DNA from: Alistipes sp.
GTDB taxonomy: Bacteria > Bacteroidota > Bacteroidia > Bacteroidales > Rikenellaceae
Length of the DNA: 64,000 nucleotides
Assembly (NCBI GenBank): GCA_017398555.1
Contig: JAFQFV010000028.1
Coordinates: 1 to 64,000, forward strand
Reading direction: 5' to 3'
The position numbers were made by a program, and so were the translations under genes. Below, piece after piece: positions 50,585-58,186 of the stretch (its first letter is position 1; each line of letters begins with the position of its first letter). The notes below the pieces were generated by a model. The model was not told the origin of the DNA. It did not search any database and was given only the letters and a program-made list of their open reading frames with translations.

Positions 50585-51532
50585 ATGATTTCGGTTACCA
50601 GACAAGCGACAGCTTTTGCCATAGTTCTTCTGCTGACAACAATACTCTTATGCACCGTCAGAGTCTATATCAATCCCTTTGCAATAGAGGTTGCAGAGTC
50701 GGAGTTTATGCCCCGCTGGTGGGATGCTCTGCTGTCGGGTCTGATGCTCTTTGTGGCGGCAATTATCATCAATCGAACAACCGTCAAAATCGGACTTTTC
50801 GGTGGTTTTAGCGCTCTGCCCGTATCGGTCTTCGGATTTCTCGCCTGCGGAGTTCTCATCTCGCCAAATATGCTCACAGCTACCGCTACGGCACTTGTTA
50901 TGGCCTTTGGAGTGCTCTTTCTGCTCCGCTCGATGCAGTTTGTCGGCGAGAAGGAGTCGCTCTTTACCGGTGCGCTGATGTTCGGTCTGCTGCCGATAAT
51001 CTATCCGCCGGCAATAACCTTTGCACTGATTATTCCGATAGCGATGTTTATCGCTCCGCTCAACCTGCGACAAGCGATAATAATTACCACCGGATATCTG
51101 CTGCCAATTCTCGGCGCAAGCTACCTGAATTGGTACTTGGGCGGGGATATTACTGACCTGCCAATCTCTATCTGGGAGCATCTGTTTGCGCCATCTGCAA
51201 CATTTAGTTTTGAGAGTCTGCCGATAGTTACAATGGCTATTGTTGCGGTAATTATCCCTCTGCTACTCTACGGTACTATGCTCGGCATCTACAGCCGCTA
51301 TGCTATGCTTGTCCCCGTTCGTAAGACCATGCAGATTGCCATTTGGTTATTGGTTATAGGTATCGCTACCCTACTTTTTGTTCCGGGATGCGGCATTACA
51401 ATCATCCCGACCATTGCAGTACCGGCAACCGTCATCGCCTCCTTTGCACTCGACAGAATGGAGGGTAAGTGGGCTAATTGGTTCTATATTGCCATCGTTG
51501 TACTAATCCTTATTCACTTAGTATTTTATTAG
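50585..51532 (+). CDS. Polytopic membrane protein, possibly DUF6427 family
   Basis: A 315-residue, very hydrophobic protein with about nine or ten membrane segments, for example AIVLLLTTILLCTV (12-25), ALLSGLMLFVAAIII, LPVSVFGFLACGVLI, and a C-terminal WFYIAIVVLILIHLVF. Length and topology suit a family of Bacteroidetes membrane proteins usually labelled DUF6427, but I assign it only from general resemblance. No catalytic motif is visible. It is transcribed divergently from rnhB with an 87-bp gap and stands alone on the plus strand. Confidence 0.55.
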   Translation: MISVTRQATAFAIVLLLTTILLCTVRVYINPFAIEVAESEFMPRWWDALLSGLMLFVAAIIINRTTVKIGLFGGFSALPVSVFGFLACGVLISPNMLTATATALVMAFGVLFLLRSMQFVGEKESLFTGALMFGLLPIIYPPAITFALIIPIAMFIAPLNLRQAIIITTGYLLPILGASYLNWYLGGDITDLPISIWEHLFAPSATFSFESLPIVTMAIVAVIIPLLLYGTMLGIYSRYAMLVPVRKTMQIAIWLLVIGIATLLFVPGCGITIIPTIAVPATVIASFALDRMEGKWANWFYIAIVVLILIHLVFY

Positions 51533-51671
51533 AGACTGATTACAATTTATTTATTCCCTCTCTGTACGACTCTGTTTCTTAAAAAATAGAAATTTTAGCC
51601 CGTTTTTGAGGCAACTTTTATTACAAAATCGAACTTTTTCGCCTTTTTTAACAAAAATTTTTGCTAAAAAG

Positions 51672-51702
51672 TTTGCATTTTAATAAAAAGATAGTACTTT
51701 TG
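51672..51702 (+). promoter_or_regulatory. Near-perfect Bacteroidetes-type promoter of a small-RNA candidate
   Basis: TTTG (51672-51675), 19-bp spacer, TACTTTTG (51695-51702). A/T tracts upstream (51603-51660), spaced by about 10 bp in part, resemble an UP-element region. The predicted start is near 51708. Confidence 0.8.
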
Positions 51703-51707
51703 TGGAA

Positions 51708-51798
51708 CATTTGTGGGAATCATCCCACTGCTCATTAACCTAACTAACCTAATATCGGAGTCCTGACTGTTGCCCAACACTCAGGACTTATCTTTTTT
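51708..51798 (+). ncRNA. Candidate small RNA of about 90 nt
   Basis: Starting from the promoter at 51672-51702, the RNA has a 5' hairpin (GTGGGA 51713-51718 with TCCCAC 51723-51728, loop ATCA), an unpaired A/C/U-rich linker of about 30 nt (51729-51758), and a terminator hairpin: AGTCCTGA (51759-51766) with TCAGGACT (51781-51788), a C-C mismatch, then TGTT with AACA around loop GCCC. TATC and six T follow (51793-51798). There is no ATG in the transcript. Promoter, structure and terminator all fit an independent non-coding RNA. It could alternatively be an attenuated leader. I cannot assign it to a known RNA family. Confidence 0.6.
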
Positions 51799-51916
51799 AC
51801 CCTTCACCCCACATAAAGTGACAAATGCAACACTCGACAGTTTGTTTCGTTGGAGATTTTTTCGAGTTCGTGGATAAAAGTCGGGGGTTTGTTGAATTTA
51901 TTTTTTTGTGTCGCCT

Positions 51917-51943
51917 ATCTTCACTATCTTTGTTACTGAAGAT
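51917..51943 (+). promoter_or_regulatory. -7 box flanked by an inverted repeat
   Basis: TATCTTTG (51925-51932) lies in the 13-nt centre of the inverted repeat ATCTTCA (51917-51923) and TGAAGAT (51937-51943). The best TTTG upstream (51905-51908) gives a spacer of only 16 bp, so promoter strength is uncertain. The inverted repeat over the start region looks like a repressor operator. Confidence 0.4.
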
Positions 51944-52053
51944 GAATTCTCAACATCGCCAATCCGTTTCCACATCTCACCAATCTTTCAGGCGATTTGC
52001 ACATCTTTAACAACTAATTTATAGAGTGGGCGTCATCCAAGGCGCCCACTTTT
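51942..52053 (+). other. 22-codon frame followed by terminator-like hairpin
   Basis: A short frame, ATG at 51942 to TAA at 52010, encodes MNSQHRQSVSTSHQSFRRF plus AHL. It is followed by a hairpin with an 8-bp stem: AGTGGGCG (52025-52032) with CGCCCACT (52043-52050), then four T. ATCGCC (51955-51960) and GGCGAT (51991-51996) can pair inside the frame. The unit could be a leader peptide with attenuator, a tiny gene, or a second non-coding RNA. Confidence 0.3.
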
Positions 52054-52151
52054 CGTTCAATCGCTCTGTTCTAAACCTCTTTTAGTCTGCTTTATGGAGC
52101 ACACCTTATGACTTTGTCATACTCTTTATGGCTATTTCAGGCAAATCTTCA

Positions 52152-52181
52152 TTGTTTTTCCGCGAGTTCTTTGTATATTTG
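52152..52181 (+). promoter_or_regulatory. Bacteroidetes-type promoter next to the DUF2520 gene start
   Basis: TTG (52152-52154) and TATATTTG (52174-52181) are separated by 19 bp. Only four bases (TAGG) lie between the -7 box and the ATG at 52186, so the message is probably leaderless. A longer in-frame start at 52108 is rejected for this reason. Confidence 0.65.
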
Positions 52182-52185
52182 TAGG

Positions 52186-52971
52186 ATGAAAGAGCAAAAA
52201 GTGACAATTATTGGTAGCGGAAATGTTGCCGAGGCCTTTGCCGGGGCTCTGCACGACAACTCTGTCGAGGTTGTGCAGGTATATGCCCGCAATCGTGAGC
52301 GAGGGGAGGCGGTAGCAGCCCTTGCAGGCGCTCAGTACTGCTCCGAGCCACAGCAGTTGAAGACGGCAGATATATACCTAATCTGCGTCAGCGACCGCGC
52401 CATTGCACAAGTAGCAGCATCGCTCCCATTTGCCGAGGGGTCAATAGTTGCTCATACGGCAGGATGTGGCACATTGGATATGCTGCCAGAGGGTGTGCAT
52501 AGGGCGATTATCTATCCTTTCCAGACCTTCTCCATTGGGCGCAAGGTCGATTTTAGGGAGCTATATCTCTTTATCGAGGCGGAGGATAAGGCGACGCACC
52601 GCACAGCTACCGAGTTTGCAAAGCGGCTGACCGATAAGGTGGCAGATGCAGATGCGCAGTTACGCAGTAAGATTCACTTGGTGGGCGTTTTGGCGTCAAA
52701 CTTTGTGAATAATATGTACGCAACGGCAGCGGAGGTTCTTGAGGGTGCCGGGCTGAGTTTTGATGTCGTTGCACCGCTTATTACCGAGGTGGCAGCAAAG
52801 GCTGTGGCGAGTGCTGACCCTGCAAAAGTGCAGACAGGCCCTGCCGTGCGTGGTGATAAGGCGACAATGGAGCGCCACCGCGAGCTGATTGGCGACGATG
52901 AGTTACTGAAAACTATTTACGACAAGATAAGCGAAAATATATGGAGAGTAAAAGAAACTTCAAAGAGATAA
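52186..52971 (+). CDS. Rossmann-like/DUF2520 dehydrogenase-like protein
   Basis: A 261-residue protein with an N-terminal NAD(P)-binding fold (VTIIGSGNVAEAFAGAL, residues 6-22) and the DUF2520 C-terminal helical domain (IHLVGVLASNFVNNMYATA, VAAKAVASADPAKVQTGPAVRGD). Its fold resembles ketopantoate reductase and pyrroline-5-carboxylate reductase, but the substrate is unknown. The start is at 52186, just after the promoter. Its last 31 bp overlap the start of kdsC, indicating co-expression with lipopolysaccharide sugar synthesis. Confidence 0.8.
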   Translation: MKEQKVTIIGSGNVAEAFAGALHDNSVEVVQVYARNRERGEAVAALAGAQYCSEPQQLKTADIYLICVSDRAIAQVAASLPFAEGSIVAHTAGCGTLDMLPEGVHRAIIYPFQTFSIGRKVDFRELYLFIEAEDKATHRTATEFAKRLTDKVADADAQLRSKIHLVGVLASNFVNNMYATAAEVLEGAGLSFDVVAPLITEVAAKAVASADPAKVQTGPAVRGDKATMERHRELIGDDELLKTIYDKISENIWRVKETSKR

Positions 52972-53501
52972 TTGCCGATGTAGAGGCGCTGATATTCGAT
53001 GTTGACGGAGTGATGACCGACGGCAAGATTATCCCGATTGAGGGTGGCGACTTTATCCGTTGCTACTACGCAAAAGATGGTTATGCCCTCGCTTACGCAG
53101 TAAAGCACGGCTGTAATGTCTGCGTCATTTCGGGCGGTTTTGGAGCTAACCTTGAGTCACGTATGCGCCGACTCGGTATTGAGCACTACTACCTTGGATG
53201 TATGGATAAGATTGCCGCGCTCAACGACTTTGCAGTTAAAACGGGAGTCAATCTAAAAAATGCTATCTATATGGGCGATGATATTCCTGACCTTGAGTGT
53301 ATGCAGCACGTGGGTGTCCCTGTAGCTCCGGCAGATGCTTGCTCCGAGGTGCTTGATGCAGCATTATATGTCTCCGAGTACAATGGTGGCGCAGGTGCTG
53401 TACGTGATATTATCGAGCAGGTGTTGCGCGTACAGGGCAAGTGGGCTCTCGATTGTCAGGGTGTGGTTGCAGCAGATGCAAACGAAACAGCCTCACGATG
53501 A
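52941..53501 (+). CDS. kdsC: 3-deoxy-D-manno-octulosonate 8-phosphate phosphatase-like HAD protein
   Basis: A 186-residue HAD (subclass IIIA) phosphatase of KdsC type, which yields KDO for lipid A-core synthesis. The nucleophile is in LIFDVDGVMTDG (residues 17-28), motif II is in CVISGG, and motif IV is YMGDDIPDLECM. YYAKDGYALAYAVKHG is a KdsC-specific stretch. It overlaps the upstream gene by 31 bp and the downstream CYTH gene by 4 bp (ATGA). The alternative is the phosphatase part of a sialic acid or YrbI-like system, but the length and motifs fit stand-alone KdsC. Confidence 0.88.
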   Translation: MESKRNFKEIIADVEALIFDVDGVMTDGKIIPIEGGDFIRCYYAKDGYALAYAVKHGCNVCVISGGFGANLESRMRRLGIEHYYLGCMDKIAALNDFAVKTGVNLKNAIYMGDDIPDLECMQHVGVPVAPADACSEVLDAALYVSEYNGGAGAVRDIIEQVLRVQGKWALDCQGVVAADANETASR

Positions 53502-53965
53502 GGGAGATTGAGCGTAAATATTTGGTAAATGACGACGCCTTTATCGCTCAGGCTCACACCTCAACCCGCATAGCGCAGGGTTATCTGTGTGCCCGTAAGG
53601 TTACCGCCCGCATCAGGATATATGGCGATGTGGGGTATCTAACCTTCAAAGGCAAGAGCCACGATGGGGGATTGAGCCGTTTTGAGTTTGAGAGGCAGAT
53701 ACCACTCCGCTGTGCCGAGCAGCTATTACGTCGCTGCGGGGGTATTGTAGAGAAGATTCGCCACCTTGTTGAGCATAAGGGTTACACTTGGGAGGTGGAT
53801 GAGTTTAAGGGGGATAACGAGGGGCTTGTTGTGGCAGAGGTAGAGCTACCCGATACCAATAGCACCCCGCCACTACCAGAGTGGATTTGGAAGGAGGTCA
53901 CCTCGGACTACCACTACCGCAACTCCTACTTGGCACAAAAGCCTTATAAAGAGTGGTTTAAGTAA
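53498..53965 (+). CDS. CYTH-domain protein (triphosphate tunnel metalloenzyme)
   Basis: A 155-residue protein that starts MREIERKYLV, carrying the ExExK signature of CYTH proteins (Glu-Ile-Glu-Arg-Lys). Further strands supply charged residues facing the tunnel: RIRIYGDVGYLTFKGK and SRFEFERQIPL, then WEVDEFKGDNEGLVVAEVELP. Members hydrolyse inorganic triphosphate or act on nucleotide triphosphates with a divalent metal. The biological role of the short bacterial form is unclear. The ATG at 53498 overlaps the kdsC stop; a longer frame from 53441 is a shadow inside kdsC. Confidence 0.88.
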   Translation: MREIERKYLVNDDAFIAQAHTSTRIAQGYLCARKVTARIRIYGDVGYLTFKGKSHDGGLSRFEFERQIPLRCAEQLLRRCGGIVEKIRHLVEHKGYTWEVDEFKGDNEGLVVAEVELPDTNSTPPLPEWIWKEVTSDYHYRNSYLAQKPYKEWFK

Positions 53966-53993
53966 TTGACAAATAATATAAAAGATATAGACT

Positions 53994-54566
53994 ATGTTTT
54001 TGGAAAATGCCAGCCAGAAGGGTTGGATTGAGGTTATCTGCGGCTCGATGTTCTCGGGTAAGACCGAGGAGCTTATTCGCCGCCTGCGTCGCGCAGAGTT
54101 TGCACACCTGAAGGTGGAGATTTTTAAGCCTTGCATTGATGTTCGCTACTCGGAGGATGAGGTTGTATCGCACAACGCCACAACTATCCGCTCTACACCT
54201 GTTGAGTCGTCACAGAATATTCTGCTGCTCGCATCGGATGTAGATGTGGTGGGTATTGACGAGGCTCAGTTCTTCGACCGCGGCATTATAGATGTCTGCC
54301 GACAGTTGGCAAACAGCGGTATTCGCGTAATTGTCGCGGGTCTGGATATGGACTACTTGGGGCAGCCATTCGGCCCTATGCCCGATTTGATGGCTACAGC
54401 AGAGTATGTAACCAAAGTTCACGCTATCTGTGTTCGTTGCGGTAATTTGGCACACCATTCGCACCGACTCACTGCCGACAACGCCCTGGTGATGCTCGGC
54501 GAGAAGGATACATACGAGCCTATCTGTCGCCACTGCTTTGCAGAGCTTACAAAAAATGAACAATAA
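53994..54566 (+). CDS. tdk: Thymidine kinase
   Basis: A 190-residue type II thymidine kinase, which phosphorylates thymidine in the salvage pathway. The P-loop is [15 protein letters not shown] (residues 14-28), the Asp-Glu motif is [11 protein letters not shown], and the thymidine-binding lasso region follows in [20 protein letters not shown]. Zinc-binding Cys pairs are near the C-terminus (CVRCGN and CRHCFA). It follows the CYTH gene by 28 bp and precedes moxR by 38 bp. Confidence 0.94.
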   Translation: MFLENASQKGWIEVICGSMFSGKTEELIRRLRRAEFAHLKVEIFKPCIDVRYSEDEVVSHNATTIRSTPVESSQNILLLASDVDVVGIDEAQFFDRGIIDVCRQLANSGIRVIVAGLDMDYLGQPFGPMPDLMATAEYVTKVHAICVRCGNLAHHSHRLTADNALVMLGEKDTYEPICRHCFAELTKNEQ

Positions 54567-54604
54567 AACAGAATTTTCTACGTTTATAGTAAAAATATCA
54601 ATAT

Positions 54605-55603
54605 ATGAGCGAAGTAATAAACATCAAAGAACTCAATGAGCGCATCGAGAGAGAGTCGCTCTTTGTAGATACCCTGCGTCAGGAGATGGGTAAGGTTATC
54701 GTTGGTCAGAGCCACCTTATTGACACACTGCTGATTGGTCTGCTCTCTAACGGCCATATCCTGCTTGAGGGTGTTCCGGGTCTTGCAAAGACCCTTGCCA
54801 TTACAACCCTTGCAAAGGCTGTAGATGCAGATTTTTCGAGAATACAGTTTACCCCGGACCTGCTCCCTGCCGATGTTGTGGGTACACTTATCTACTCACA
54901 GAAGAGTGAGGAGTTTACAGTGCGTAAAGGTCCCGTTTTTGCAAACTTCGTGCTTGCCGATGAGATCAACCGTTCTCCGGCAAAGGTGCAATCTGCACTG
55001 CTTGAGGCTATGCAGGAGCGTCAGGTGACTATCGGCGAGAATACATACTCTCTGCCGGAGCCATTCCTCGTACTTGCGACACAAAACCCATTAGAGCAGG
55101 AGGGTACATATCCTCTGCCAGAGGCACAGGTGGACCGTTTTATGCTCAAGGTCAAAATCTCCTATCCGAAGCGATCTGAGGAGCGCGACATCGTTCGCAT
55201 GAACCTCAGCGGTGCCGGTATGCCGCAGCCAAATAAGATTATCACACCGCAGGATATTGTCCGTGCACGCCGCGTAGTGGAGGATGTATATATGGACGAG
55301 AAGATTGAGAAGTATATCGTCGATATCATCTTCGCCACCCGTGAGCCTGCCGAGTACAACCTTCAGAAGTTGCAGTCACTTATCGCCTACGGAGGCTCTC
55401 CACGTGCAAGTATCTCGTTGGCAAAGGCTGCCCGCGCTTACGCATTTATCCGTCGTCGCGGCTATGTTATTCCGGAGGATGTGCGTGCCGTATGTCACGA
55501 CGTATTGCGCCACCGTATCGGCCTTACATACGAGGCAGAGGCGGAGAATATCACCACCGAGGAGATTATTACCGAGATTCTCAATAACGTCATCGTACCA
55601 TAA
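54605..55603 (+). CDS. MoxR-family AAA+ ATPase
   Basis: A 332-residue MoxR ATPase. Walker A is EGVPGLAKTLAITTLA (residues 57-72), Walker B is FVLADEINRSPAKVQ, sensor 1 is VLATQNPLEQEG, and the C-terminal lid has YGGSPRASISLAKAARAYAF. MoxR proteins act as chaperones that insert cofactors or assemble complexes with VWA-domain partners. It heads a six-gene run with DUF58, a membrane protein, a TPR protein and two VWA proteins, the Bat (Bacteroides aerotolerance) type of locus. Confidence 0.93.
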   Translation: MSEVINIKELNERIERESLFVDTLRQEMGKVIVGQSHLIDTLLIGLLSNGHILLEGVPGLAKTLAITTLAKAVDADFSRIQFTPDLLPADVVGTLIYSQKSEEFTVRKGPVFANFVLADEINRSPAKVQSALLEAMQERQVTIGENTYSLPEPFLVLATQNPLEQEGTYPLPEAQVDRFMLKVKISYPKRSEERDIVRMNLSGAGMPQPNKIITPQDIVRARRVVEDVYMDEKIEKYIVDIIFATREPAEYNLQKLQSLIAYGGSPRASISLAKAARAYAFIRRRGYVIPEDVRAVCHDVLRHRIGLTYEAEAENITTEEIITEILNNVIVP

Positions 55604-56487
55604 TGGCTCAAAGCGAAAGCGATATTCTAAAGCGGGTTCGCAAAATCGAAATCAAGACCCGAGGGCTGTCGAATGAGATCTTTGCAGGAAAGTATCATAC
55701 GGCATTCAAGGGACGCGGTATGTCCTTCTCGGAGGTGCGTGAGTACCGTCTTGGCGATGATGTGAGAGATATCGATTGGAATGTTACAGCTCGTTCTCGC
55801 ACCCCTCATATCAAGATTTATGAGGAGGAGCGTGAGCTGACGATGATGCTGATGGTCGATGTGAGTGGTTCGCGCAAATTCGGCTCTACAGAGCAGACAA
55901 AGCAGAATATCATCACCGAGATTGCCGCCGTGCTCGCCTTCTCGGCAGCTCAGACGGGCGATAAGGTGGGTTGTATATTCTTCTCCGACAAGGTGGAGAA
56001 GTTCATTCCGCCGAAGAAGGGGCGCAGCCATATTCTGATGATTATTCGCTCGCTAATCGAGTTCACACCACAGTCCGAGGGCACAGCTCTCTCTGAGGCG
56101 GTGCGTTATATGACCAATGTGAACAAGAAGCGCTGCACAACCTTCATCCTCTCCGACTTTATCAACCCAAAGAGCGATATGGCCCCATTAGAGGATGCTC
56201 TGAAGATTGCCACCTCGCGCCACGACCTGGTAGCTATTCGTGTCAGCGACCCGCGTGACAAGGAGCTCCCAAATGTGGGTATTATCGAGATGCGTGATGC
56301 CGAGAGCGGCGAGAAGTTGTGGGTAGATAGTTCATCGCCCGCTGTAAGAGAGTACTTCGCTCAGCAGTGGGATAGTCGCAACCAGACCATTGAGAATCTG
56401 CTCAAGCACAACCGCATAGATACTGCCGAGGTTTCGACCGATGCCGACTACGTTGCAGAATTGATAAAACTCTTCAAACAGAGATGA
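55603..56487 (+). CDS. DUF58 domain protein (VWA-like)
   Basis: A 294-residue cytosolic protein with the DUF58 signature RGLSNEIFAGKYHTAFKGRG (residues 21-40), YRLGDDVRDIDWNVTARS, and a VWA-like MVDVSGSRKFG with a DxSxS metal site. Its stop overlaps the start of the next gene by 4 bp, and its start overlaps the moxR stop by one base. In MoxR loci it is the usual partner of the ATPase. The molecular role is not established. Confidence 0.9.
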   Translation: MAQSESDILKRVRKIEIKTRGLSNEIFAGKYHTAFKGRGMSFSEVREYRLGDDVRDIDWNVTARSRTPHIKIYEEERELTMMLMVDVSGSRKFGSTEQTKQNIITEIAAVLAFSAAQTGDKVGCIFFSDKVEKFIPPKKGRSHILMIIRSLIEFTPQSEGTALSEAVRYMTNVNKKRCTTFILSDFINPKSDMAPLEDALKIATSRHDLVAIRVSDPRDKELPNVGIIEMRDAESGEKLWVDSSSPAVREYFAQQWDSRNQTIENLLKHNRIDTAEVSTDADYVAELIKLFKQR

Positions 56488-57479
56488 TTAGACCACTTAA
56501 ACAGTTAGCTCTATTTCTCCTTGCCTTTGTGGCAATATCTGCCTCTGCGCAGAGTATTCCACCAAAGGTGAGGGCCTATATTGAGCCTGATAGCATACTT
56601 ATCGGTGACCGATTTACCCTTACCATTGATGTTGAGAAGGATCAGGTGCAAAACCTCTTCTTCCCCGCCTTTGCTATGGGTGAGACTAAGGGTGAGAAGC
56701 CTCAGTTTGGTATTATCGAGTGCATCGAGGACCACCCGACCGACACACTTGAGCACAAGGGTCGTAAGGTACTGCTGCGCAAGCGTTACACGCTGACAGC
56801 ATTTGATGAGGGTGTATATAACCTCGGCCGTCCGAGTGTGCTCTATGCCGATAAAAATATTGTCGATACACTCTACGGCTCTGTAGATTCGTTGCACATC
56901 GTTGTTTCGACCTTCAAAATCGACTCTACATCGATGCTAAACGACATCAAACCTGTAAAGAAGATGCCTTTCCGCTTTGGCGAGATTTCGGGCTATCTAT
57001 CTATCGCTCTGGTAGTTATCGCTCTAATTGCCTTTGCCATATATCTCTTGGCACGCCACCTTGCAAAGCGAGGCAAGAGCATTGCCGACCTATTCAAGCC
57101 GGAGCCGCCACTGCCACCGCACATCGTCGCTATTGCCGCGTTAGAGCAGTTGCAGAGCCAGAAGTTGTGGCAGAATAATAAGCACAAAGAGTACTACTCG
57201 GCACTGACAGATATTCTGAGAACATACATCGACGGTCGATTTGGCGTGGGTGCTATGGAGATGACCACAGATGAGATTATTGATGCAATAAAGGATTTGG
57301 GTCTGTCGCAGAAACTCTCGATGGATGTTTTGAGCCTGCTGCGCGATGCCGACCTTGTCAAGTTCGCAAAGGCGATGCCTGAGGCGGCCGAAAACGAGAG
57401 TGCATTTAGCAAGGTGTACTACTTTGTCGAGGAGACAAAACCGATAGAGCAAACCGAAGAGAATGAGGAGGATAAGTAG
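56484..57479 (+). CDS. Membrane-anchored protein of the Bat locus
   Basis: A 331-residue protein with a signal peptide (residues 1-22), a periplasmic beta domain (RAYIEPDSILIGDRFTLTID), one membrane segment (about residues 171-192, SIALVVIALIAFAIYLLA) and a cytoplasmic helical tail with ALTDILRTYIDGRFGVGAME. The layout resembles the DUF4381-type or short BatD-like members between DUF58 and the VWA genes, but it is shorter than BatD. It probably bridges the membrane VWA proteins and the MoxR system. It overlaps DUF58 by 4 bp and abuts the TPR gene. Confidence 0.65.
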   Translation: MIRPLKQLALFLLAFVAISASAQSIPPKVRAYIEPDSILIGDRFTLTIDVEKDQVQNLFFPAFAMGETKGEKPQFGIIECIEDHPTDTLEHKGRKVLLRKRYTLTAFDEGVYNLGRPSVLYADKNIVDTLYGSVDSLHIVVSTFKIDSTSMLNDIKPVKKMPFRFGEISGYLSIALVVIALIAFAIYLLARHLAKRGKSIADLFKPEPPLPPHIVAIAALEQLQSQKLWQNNKHKEYYSALTDILRTYIDGRFGVGAMEMTTDEIIDAIKDLGLSQKLSMDVLSLLRDADLVKFAKAMPEAAENESAFSKVYYFVEETKPIEQTEENEEDK

Positions 57480-58181
57480 ATGAATTACAGAGCTTTAACT
57501 ATCATACTTACTATTGCTGCCTCACTTGTTTTCGGCGAGGCGCTATCTCAGAAGATGCCCGAAAGACGTCTTGTGCGCAAGGGTAATCGCCAATATGAGC
57601 GTGGCGATTTCGATGCGAGCCTTGACAGCTATGCTCGCGCGTTGCAGCACGATCCTACCTCTTTTGAGGCGAAGTTTAATACAGCCAATGGTCAGTTCCG
57701 CAAGGAGCTTATCGACAAGTCGGAGCAGACCCTGCGCAAGCTTGCACAGGACTCTACACGCACCGACATTGAGCGCAGCGAGGTGGCCTACAACTTAGGC
57801 AACACCCTCTTTGTGCAGCAGCGATTAGAGGAGGCTTTAGATTGTTTCCGCAACGCCATGCGCCTTAATCCTGATGATAAGGAGGCTAAATACAACTATG
57901 CCCTGACAAAGGAGTTGCTCAAGCAGCAGCAAAATCAGCAGCAGCAGCAACAACAGAATCAGGATCAAAACCAGAACCAAGACCAAAATCAGGAGCAGCA
58001 GGAGCAAGAGCAGGAGCAAAATCAAGATCAGAAGGAGCAGAATCAGCAACCTGATGAGCAACAGATATCCGAGCAGGAGCAGCAGGCTATGCTTGAGGCT
58101 ATACAGGCTCAGGAGGACAAAACACAGGATAAACTTAAAGAGAAGAAGGGAGTTCTTATCCGCGGAGGTAAGAATTGGTAA
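57480..58181 (+). CDS. TPR protein with Gln/Asn-rich tail (BatC-like)
   Basis: A 233-residue protein. After an N-terminal signal or anchor segment (about 1-24) there are two or three TPR units (GNRQYERGDFDASLDSYARA, AYNLGNTLFVQQRLEEALDC). From about residue 149 to 205 the sequence is almost wholly Gln, Asn, Glu and Asp. It ends LKEKKGVLIRGGKNW. It fits BatC, which is thought to scaffold the VWA proteins in the periplasm. In the B. fragilis bat order BatC follows BatA and BatB; here it precedes them. Confidence 0.75.
   Translation: MNYRALTIILTIAASLVFGEALSQKMPERRLVRKGNRQYERGDFDASLDSYARALQHDPTSFEAKFNTANGQFRKELIDKSEQTLRKLAQDSTRTDIERSEVAYNLGNTLFVQQRLEEALDCFRNAMRLNPDDKEAKYNYALTKELLKQQQNQQQQQQQNQDQNQNQDQNQEQQEQEQEQNQDQKEQNQQPDEQQISEQEQQAMLEAIQAQEDKTQDKLKEKKGVLIRGGKNW
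57924..58095 (+). repeat. Low-complexity CAG/CAA/AAT tract coding for Gln/Asn
   Basis: About 57 codons are nearly all Gln or Asn with interspersed Asp and Glu, encoded by mixed CAG, CAA and AAT or AAC. The mix of synonymous codons means it is not a pure triplet repeat, but the tract is repetitive enough to be prone to slippage or length variation. Confidence 0.8.
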
Positions 58182-58186
58182 ATATT

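Larger units (their letters stand above)
51533..52185. other. 653-bp non-coding region with two promoter-terminator units
   Basis: No conventional gene is present. The region holds AT-tracts (51580-51660), a promoter at 51672-51702 with a small-RNA candidate to 51798, a second -7 box at 51925-51932 with a 22-codon frame (51942-52010) and a terminator-like hairpin (52025-52053), and the promoter of the next gene (52152-52181). Each is listed separately. Confidence 0.65.

Noticed and set aside
51825..52010. A 61-codon frame across the non-coding region
   Set aside because: Its first two thirds run through the -7 box and the inverted repeat at 51917-51943 and have no coding-like composition. 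Only the last 22 codons lie downstream of the promoter.
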